NCBI GenBank assembly: GCA_947630155.1
Contig: CANRGM010000038.1
Span: forward strand, 1 to 10,152
DNA from: an uncultured Clostridia bacterium
Lineage (GTDB): Bacteria; Bacillota; Clostridia; TANB77; CAG-508
Length of the DNA: 10,152 bases
Reading direction: 5' to 3'
Made by a program: the position numbers and the translations under genes. How positions within the stretch are numbered: the first letter of the stretch is position 1; every line of letters begins with the position of its first letter. Shown in pieces: positions 5,058 to 10,152 of this stretch. Under the pieces are notes generated by a model. That model saw nothing but the letters and a program-made list of their open reading frames with translations, searched no databases and had not been told where the DNA came from.

Positions 5058-6917
5058 ATGAAGTCATTAGAAGAAATTGATGAAATAAGAAAAAAGGTTA
5101 GAGCAGATTTAGATTTGCGAGTTAATGAAAATGCAAATACACAGGAAAAACATATTTTAGTATGTGGTGGAACTGGATGTACATCTTCAAAATCACCTGT
5201 TATAATTGAGAATTTAAAGAGATTAATTAAGGAAAATAATATTACAAATGTGAAAGTAATTCAAACTGGATGTTTCGGGTTATGTGCAAAAGGTCCAATT
5301 GTAATTGTGAGACCAGAGGATGTTTTTTATGCTCTAGTAAAACCGGAAGATGCTGAAGATATTATAAATATACATATTAAAGAAAATAAAATTGTTGAAA
5401 GATTACTATGCAAAGATATAGATGAAAGTGTTGTAAAGAAATTAGATGAGTTAAATTTCTATAAAAAACAAGAGAGAATAGCCTTAAATAATTGTGGAAA
5501 GATTGACCCTGAAAATATTGATGAGTACATAGCTTTTGATGGATATAAGGCTTTGGAAAAATGTCTATTTGAGTTAAATCCAGATGAAGTAATAAAGATA
5601 GTTTCAGATTCAGGTTTAAGAGGTCGTGGTGGAGCAGGATTTCCTACAGGAAAAAAATGGAGTTTTACCAAAATGGCTGAAGGAGATCAAAAATATGTTG
5701 TATGTAATGCTGATGAGGGTGATCCAGGAGCATTTATGGATAGAAGTATTCTTGAAGGTACACCTCATTCAGTTATAGAAGCTATGATGATTGCTGGTTT
5801 TGCAGTTGGAGCTAATAAAGGTTACATATATGTTAGGGCTGAATATCCAATAGCTGTTAGAAGATTTCAAATTGCTATTGATCAAGCAAAAGAATATGGT
5901 ATTTTAGGTAAGAATATTTGGAATACAGGTTTTGATTTTGATTTGGAAATCCGTTTAGGTGCTGGAGCTTTTGTTTGTGGAGAGGAAACAGCATTATTGG
6001 AGTCAATTGAAGGAAGGCGTGGTCAGCCAAGATTAAAACCTCCATTCCCTGCTAATAGTGGTTTATGGGGAAAACCTACATTAATAAATAATGTTGAGAC
6101 ATATGCTAATATTCCGGGAATTATTCTAAATGGGGCAGAGTGGTATTCGAATATTGGAACAGAGACATCAAAAGGTACAAAAGTATTTGCATTAGGAGGC
6201 AATGTAAATAATATAGGATTGGTTGAGGTTCCAATGGGAACTACTTTAAGAGAGATTGTGTTCGATATAGGTGGAGGAATTCCAAATGGTAGAAAGTTCA
6301 AGGCAGCTCAGACAGGAGGACCTTCAGGTGGATGTATTCCAGAGGAACATTTAGATACTCCAATTGATTATGAATCTTTGGGAGCAATAGGTTCAATGAT
6401 GGGCTCAGGTGGACTTATTGTTATGGATGATTCTAAATGTATGGTAAATTTAGCTAAGTTTTATTTGGAGTTTACAGTTGATGAGTCATGCGGAAAATGC
6501 ACGCCTTGTAGGATTGGAACAAAGAGAATGCTTGAGATATTACAAAAGATTTGTGATGGAAATGGGGAAGAAGAAGATTTAGAAAAATTGGAGAAATTGG
6601 CTTTGAATATTAAGAAAGCTTCACTTTGTGGGCTAGGTCAGACAGCTCCAAATCCTGTTTTAAGTACATTGAAATATTTTAGAGAAGAATATTTGGCACA
6701 TATTAGAAATAAGACTTGTCCTGCTGGAGAGTGTAAGGCTTTAGCTAAATATCATATTAATCCTGATTTGTGTAAAGGTTGTGGATTGTGTAAGCGTAAT
6801 TGTCCTGTGGGAGCAATTTCAGGGGAAGTAAAACAGCCTCATGTTATTGATGAGAAAAAATGTATTAAGTGTGGGGCTTGTGCGGAAAAATGCCCATTTA
6901 AGGCTATTTCAAAATAA
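5058..6917 (+). CDS. hydB: NuoF-like NADH- and FMN-binding subunit of bifurcating [FeFe]-hydrogenase
   Basis: A 619-residue three-part protein. Residues 30-110 form a thioredoxin-like [2Fe-2S] domain with C36, C41, C72 and C76. Residues about 140-540 are the NuoF core: the GRGGAGFPTGKKW FMN/NADH loop near 190, GDPGAFMDRSILEG, GAGAFVCGEETALLESIEG, then the [4Fe-4S] site C478, C481, C484 (ESCGKCTPCRIG) and C524 (SLCGLGQ). The C-terminus carries two ferredoxin-type [4Fe-4S] motifs, C572-575-578-582 and C602-605-608-612. This domain order is typical of HydB of electron-bifurcating HydABC (and of HndC-type subunits), where the flavin splits electrons between NAD+/NADH and ferredoxin. A strong AAGGAGG (5045-5051) lies six bases before ATG. 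It is 66 bases after hydC and is followed by hydA. An NADP-dependent Hnd-type enzyme is an alternative. Confidence 0.95.
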   Translation: MKSLEEIDEIRKKVRADLDLRVNENANTQEKHILVCGGTGCTSSKSPVIIENLKRLIKENNITNVKVIQTGCFGLCAKGPIVIVRPEDVFYALVKPEDAEDIINIHIKENKIVERLLCKDIDESVVKKLDELNFYKKQERIALNNCGKIDPENIDEYIAFDGYKALEKCLFELNPDEVIKIVSDSGLRGRGGAGFPTGKKWSFTKMAEGDQKYVVCNADEGDPGAFMDRSILEGTPHSVIEAMMIAGFAVGANKGYIYVRAEYPIAVRRFQIAIDQAKEYGILGKNIWNTGFDFDLEIRLGAGAFVCGEETALLESIEGRRGQPRLKPPFPANSGLWGKPTLINNVETYANIPGIILNGAEWYSNIGTETSKGTKVFALGGNVNNIGLVEVPMGTTLREIVFDIGGGIPNGRKFKAAQTGGPSGGCIPEEHLDTPIDYESLGAIGSMMGSGGLIVMDDSKCMVNLAKFYLEFTVDESCGKCTPCRIGTKRMLEILQKICDGNGEEEDLEKLEKLALNIKKASLCGLGQTAPNPVLSTLKYFREEYLAHIRNKTCPAGECKALAKYHINPDLCKGCGLCKRNCPVGAISGEVKQPHVIDEKKCIKCGACAEKCPFKAISK

Positions 6918-6965
6918 AAAACGTTCTAAATTTAAAAATTTCTTAAAAAGAAAGGATTGAGTAAT

Positions 6966-8705
6966 ATGATAAATTTAACAATAGATGGATTAAATGTTTC
7001 AGTGCCTGAGGGAACAACTATATTGGAGGCTGCAAGAACAGTTGGGATTGATATTCCTACTTTGTGCTTTTTGAAGGATATTAATGAAGTTGGAGATTGT
7101 AGGATGTGTATTGTTGAAGTAGCGGGAAGAAAGGGCTTTGCTACTTCTTGTATACAAAAGGTTGAAGAGGGAATGGTTGTTAAGACTAATTCTAAAGACG
7201 TTACTGAGGCTAGAGAGGTTGTGCTTGATTTGATTTTATCTAATCATCACAAAGATTGTTTGACTTGTGTTAGAAATGGAAATTGTGAGTTGCAAAAATT
7301 GGCTCAGAAGTATAATTTACAGGATGTTGAGTATAGTGGGGAATTGTGTGAACATAAAAAAGATTTAGAGTCTCCTTCAATTGTGCGTGATTTTAATAAG
7401 TGTGTTTTATGTAGAAGGTGTGTTGCAACTTGTAAGAAGGTTCAAAAGATTGGGGCAATTGATGTTGCTAATAGAGGTTTTAATTCTTGTGTATCAACTG
7501 TGGAAAATAGAAGTTTAAATGATGTGAATTGTACTAATTGTGGGCAATGTATTATGTCATGTCCTACTGGTGCATTAAGGGAAAAAGATAATACTAAAGA
7601 TGTTTGGAAACAAATTAAGGATGATGATAAATTTGTTGTAGTTCAAACAGCTCCAGCTGTAAGAGCAGCTTTAGGTGAAGAGTTTGGATTTCCTATAGGT
7701 ACTAATGTTACAGGGAAAATGGTAACAGCATTAAAGAGAATAGGATTTGACAAAGTTTTTGATACTAATACAGGTGCTGATTTTACAATAGTTGAAGAGG
7801 CTAATGAACTAATAGATAGATTAAATAATAATGGTGTTCTTCCTATGATTACATCTTGTAGTCCTGGTTGGGTAAAATATATTGAAATGAATTATAATGA
7901 ACAATTAGAACATCTTTCAAGTTGTAAATCACCACATCAAATGTTTGGAGCATTGATTAAATCTTATTATTCTGAAAAAATAAATGTTGATCCAGAAAAA
8001 ATTTGTGTAGTGTCTGTAATGCCTTGCATTGCAAAAAAGTTTGAGGCTAATCGTGAAGAAATGAATGTAAATAATGTAAAAGATGTTGATTATGTAATAA
8101 CAACTAGAGAACTTGCAAGAATGATTAAACAAGCAGGAATTGATTTTATAAAGCTTGATGATTCAAAATTTGATGATCCTATGGGAGAAGCAACAGGTGC
8201 TGGTGCAATTTTTGGTACAACTGGTGGTGTTATGGAAGCAGCACTTAGAACAGCAGCAGAAAGGATAACTGGTAAAACTCTTAGAAATGTTAATTTTGAA
8301 GAGATTCGTGGAGAACAGGGAATAAAAAGAGCTGTTGTTAAAATGGGAGATAAAGAAGTAAAGGCTGTTGTTGCACATGGTTTGGGTAATGCACAAATAA
8401 TAATGGATGAGATAAAAAACGGAAAGGCAGATTATCAATTTGTTGAAATAATGGCATGCCCTGGTGGATGCATTATGGGTGGTGGCCAACCAATACGTTC
8501 ATCTAAAGAACGTGCAACTATTGATATAAGAAAGTTAAGGGCAGATTGTTTGTATGATATAGATGAGAAATCTGTAATTAGAAAATCACATGAAAATCCT
8601 GTTCTTAAGAAAATATATGAAGATTATTTAGAAGAGCCAGGAAGTCATAAGGCTCATGAGTTGTTACATACATCATATGTCAAGAGAGAAAAATATAATA
8701 TGTAG
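6966..8705 (+). CDS. hydA: Catalytic [FeFe]-hydrogenase subunit
   Basis: A 579-residue H2-forming or H2-oxidising subunit, close in size and layout to clostridial CpI (574). In order: [2Fe-2S] domain (C34, C45, C48, C62); His-ligated [4Fe-4S] (H94, C98, C101, C107); two ferredoxin clusters (C146-149-152-156 and C189-192-195-199); then the H-cluster domain with TSCSPGW (C298), MPCIAKKFE (C354) and the EIMACPGGCIMGGGQP motif (C498, C502); and a C-terminal small-subunit-like segment (IRKSHENPVLKKIYEDYL). The proton path residues E278, E281, R285, C298 and S318 are present. The L1 motif has Ser299 where studied enzymes have a second cysteine (TSCCP). ATG 6966 is chosen because AAAGGA (6951-6956) is nine bases upstream; a TTG at 6957 directly abuts that site and cannot be used. 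With hydC and hydB it suggests an NADH/ferredoxin bifurcating enzyme. Confidence 0.96.
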   Translation: MINLTIDGLNVSVPEGTTILEAARTVGIDIPTLCFLKDINEVGDCRMCIVEVAGRKGFATSCIQKVEEGMVVKTNSKDVTEAREVVLDLILSNHHKDCLTCVRNGNCELQKLAQKYNLQDVEYSGELCEHKKDLESPSIVRDFNKCVLCRRCVATCKKVQKIGAIDVANRGFNSCVSTVENRSLNDVNCTNCGQCIMSCPTGALREKDNTKDVWKQIKDDDKFVVVQTAPAVRAALGEEFGFPIGTNVTGKMVTALKRIGFDKVFDTNTGADFTIVEEANELIDRLNNNGVLPMITSCSPGWVKYIEMNYNEQLEHLSSCKSPHQMFGALIKSYYSEKINVDPEKICVVSVMPCIAKKFEANREEMNVNNVKDVDYVITTRELARMIKQAGIDFIKLDDSKFDDPMGEATGAGAIFGTTGGVMEAALRTAAERITGKTLRNVNFEEIRGEQGIKRAVVKMGDKEVKAVVAHGLGNAQIIMDEIKNGKADYQFVEIMACPGGCIMGGGQPIRSSKERATIDIRKLRADCLYDIDEKSVIRKSHENPVLKKIYEDYLEEPGSHKAHELLHTSYVKREKYNM

Positions 8706-8711
8706 AAAAAT

Positions 8712-8736
8712 AAAAAAGCGGTTTAACCGCTTTTTT
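8712..8736. terminator. Bidirectional intrinsic terminator between convergent hydA and the SPFH gene
   Basis: A perfect palindrome: six A, then GCGGTT (8718-8723), a central T, AACCGC (8725-8730), then six T. Read either way it is a GC-rich hairpin followed by a T-run. It lies seven bases after the hydA stop and nine bases from the stop of the convergent SPFH gene, so it serves both operons. Confidence 0.92.
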
Positions 8737-8745
8737 ATTTTGAAA

Positions 8746-9660
8746 TTATTTTTTTTCATCTTTTAAAACTTCTTTAATAGCACCTAAACTACTTAAAGCA
8801 GATGTTGCATCAAAAGGAATAAATACCTTATTAGCTTCTCCATTAGCAACTTCTTTTAATGTTTCTAAAGATTTTAATTGAACTAATTTATCATTTGGAT
8901 CTGATTCCATCATTGCTTCATAAATCATTGAAATTTCTTGTGCTTTAGCTTCAGCAACTTGTTTAATAGCTTCTGCTTCACCGGCAGCTCTTCTTATAGC
9001 AGCTTCTCTATCAGCTTCAGCAGCTAGGATAGCAGCTTCTTTCTTACCTTCAGCAAGTGTGATAGCTGATTGTCTTTCACCTTCTGCTTGAAGAATTTGA
9101 GCTCTTTTATTACGTTCTGCATTCATTTGTTTTTCCATTGCATCACGAATATCAGCTGGTGGAGTAATATCTTTGATTTCAACTCTGTCTATTTTGCATC
9201 CCCATTGATCTGTAGCTTCATCTAAGATAACTCTTAATTGATCATTGATATTATCACGAGAACTGAATGTTTCATCTAAGTCCATTTTACCGACGATATC
9301 ACGAATTGTTGTAATAGCTAAGTATTCAATACCTTTCTTTAATGATTGAATTTCATAAACTGCTTTTGCTGGATCTGTTATTTTATAGAACACAACTGTG
9401 TCTATTGTGATTGTAACGTTATCATGTGTGATAACTCCTTGTGGTGGAATATCCATTGTTTGTTGTTTTAAGCTAACTATTGATCTTACATGATCTATAA
9501 ATGGTACGATTATGGTTAAACCTGCATCTGCAACTTTATGAAATTTACCTAATCTTTCAATAATGTAAACTTCTGACTGTTTTACTACTTTAATAGTTTT
9601 GAATCCAATTATTAAAACTAATATAAGTAAAATTATAAAAAATACTGTAGTTCCTGTCAT
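8746..9660 (-). CDS. qmcA: SPFH/band-7 (stomatin, QmcA-like) membrane-anchored protein
   Basis: A 304-residue protein with an N-terminal transmembrane anchor (about 4-20, VFFIILLILVLIIGF) followed by the conserved VVKQSEVYIIERLGKF start of the SPFH/PHB domain. The domain runs to about residue 170 and includes GLTIIVPFIDHVRSIV and QTMDIPPQGVITHDNV. From about 170 to 245 there is an Ala/Glu-rich coiled coil (ERQSAITLAEGKKEAAILAA). Such proteins form ring-shaped oligomers in the membrane that organise microdomains or proteases. Length (304) and the NfeD-family neighbour resemble the E. coli QmcA (about 305)/YbbJ pair. ATG 9658-9660 has AAGGAGGT (9668-9675) seven bases upstream. It is co-transcribed with the NfeD gene, 41 bases upstream, and ends at a shared terminator. 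The exact client is unknown; the symbol reflects subfamily likeness. Confidence 0.93.
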   Translation of the reverse strand: MTGTTVFFIILLILVLIIGFKTIKVVKQSEVYIIERLGKFHKVADAGLTIIVPFIDHVRSIVSLKQQTMDIPPQGVITHDNVTITIDTVVFYKITDPAKAVYEIQSLKKGIEYLAITTIRDIVGKMDLDETFSSRDNINDQLRVILDEATDQWGCKIDRVEIKDITPPADIRDAMEKQMNAERNKRAQILQAEGERQSAITLAEGKKEAAILAAEADREAAIRRAAGEAEAIKQVAEAKAQEISMIYEAMMESDPNDKLVQLKSLETLKEVANGEANKVFIPFDATSALSSLGAIKEVLKDEKK

Positions 9661-9701
9661 ATTAATTACCTCCTTAAATATAAAAAATAGAATAATCTTT
9701 T

Positions 9702-10142
9702 CTACAATGTAGCTTCTTCTTTTGCTTTTTCAACTATTGCTTTTACACCATTTATGTCAAGAATAGTGACTTTTTCGCCTTCTTCAATAATGCCCTCTTT
9801 AGAACATTTTGCTGACCAAACTTCGCCATTAACTTTTATTTGGCCAATTCCTTTCATTGAATTAATTTCCTTAGTTACAATACCTGTTTTACCAATAATT
9901 GAGTTTGCATTAGTAATTGTTGTATCTTCTTTCGTAAATTTTTTTACAAAAGGTCTTGTGCAAAATAATAATAGTGTTGATGAGATTACAAATATTCCTA
10001 TTTGTATAACAATGCTATCAACAAAGAGACTGACTACTGTTGTTATTAGTGCTCCAACTCCTACCCAAAAGATTAGGAAACCAGGTCCCATCATTTCCAA
10101 GATAAAAAATAGTATTGCTAGTATTAACCATATTTGCCACAT
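9702..10142 (-). CDS. NfeD-family membrane protein (short form)
   Basis: A 146-residue protein with an N-terminal hydrophobic region containing about three membrane spans (about 3-18, 20-41 and 44-61), followed by a soluble C-terminal domain (about 85-140) with the sequence NSIIGKTGIVTKEI and GEVWSAKC...GEKVTILDINGVKAIVE, the OB-fold of short NfeD (NfeD1b/YbbJ-like) proteins. It lacks the ClpP-like protease domain of long NfeD forms. NfeD proteins are standard operon partners of SPFH proteins and are thought to interact with them in the membrane. The ATG at 10140-10142 gives the usual family N-terminus; only ten bases upstream remain in the window, so its ribosome binding site is largely cut off and a longer start cannot be excluded. 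Its promoter lies outside the window. Confidence 0.9.
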   Translation of the reverse strand: MWQIWLILAILFFILEMMGPGFLIFWVGVGALITTVVSLFVDSIVIQIGIFVISSTLLLFCTRPFVKKFTKEDTTITNANSIIGKTGIVTKEINSMKGIGQIKVNGEVWSAKCSKEGIIEEGEKVTILDINGVKAIVEKAKEEATL

Positions 10143-10152
10143 GTTTATTACC

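Noticed and set aside
5459..5671. Minus-strand ORFs inside hydB and hydA (also 6023-6301, 7929-8132, 8163-8489)
   Set aside because: They lie opposite well-conserved catalytic genes and their composition (runs of Cys, Ser, Phe, His) is that of antisense translation.
6957..6965. TTG start giving three extra N-terminal residues to HydA
   Set aside because: The AAAGGA ribosome binding site ends at 6956, leaving no spacing. The ATG at 6966 has a nine-base spacing and gives the usual family N-terminus.
1..10152. tRNA, rRNA, CRISPR array, insertion sequence or prophage genes
   Set aside because: No cloverleaf with a conserved TTCGA-type arm, no regularly spaced repeats, and no transposase or phage protein was seen on either strand.

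Overview
The window looks like a chromosomal segment of a strictly anaerobic, low-GC Gram-positive bacterium (Bacillota, class Clostridia). Supporting signs are the A/T-rich base and codon use, strong AGGAGG-type ribosome binding sites before most genes, consensus SigA promoters, and oxygen-sensitive fermentation enzymes (glycyl-radical pyruvate formate-lyase and a multi-subunit [FeFe]-hydrogenase). No species is assigned.

Layout, left to right. (1) 1-129 is the 3' end of a plus-strand gene, perhaps a patatin-like phospholipase. (2) 130-490 has no large gene but is not empty. It carries a compact locus that reads as a type I toxin-antitoxin module: a 34-residue hydrophobic peptide gene on the minus strand (258-362) and a short convergent plus-strand RNA (about 170-258) with a perfect consensus promoter and its own terminator. 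The two RNAs begin with nearly the same sequence, so the locus has inverted-repeat ends. The toxin ribosome binding site lies inside a long leader hairpin. (3) 491-3454, minus strand, is the pflB-pflA operon with a clear promoter at 3502-3530. (4) 3589-3915, minus strand, is a small XRE-family regulator whose stop codon sits in an A/T-rich terminator hairpin. (5) 3916-4484 is a 569-base gap holding regulatory DNA and a roughly 185-nt, highly structured RNA at about 4125-4310 that looks like 6S RNA, followed by the promoter of the hydrogenase operon. (6) 4485-8705, plus strand, is hydC-hydB-hydA, encoding the NuoE-like, NuoF-like and catalytic subunits of a probable electron-bifurcating NADH/ferredoxin [FeFe]-hydrogenase. 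(7) A palindromic terminator at 8712-8736 separates this from the convergent minus-strand pair of an NfeD-family protein and an SPFH/band-7 protein (8746-10142).

How the parts work together: pyruvate formate-lyase cleaves pyruvate to acetyl-CoA and formate, PflA installs its glycyl radical, and the hydrogenase disposes of reducing equivalents from NADH and reduced ferredoxin as H2 (or runs in reverse). The XRE protein and the 6S-like RNA sit between these two fermentation operons; control of either operon by them is inference from position only. The NfeD/SPFH pair is a membrane scaffold module not obviously tied to fermentation.

The most noteworthy points are the candidate type I toxin-antitoxin locus and its inverted-repeat architecture, the 6S-like RNA, and an atypical H-cluster motif in HydA, where a serine occupies a position that is cysteine in the well-studied enzymes.
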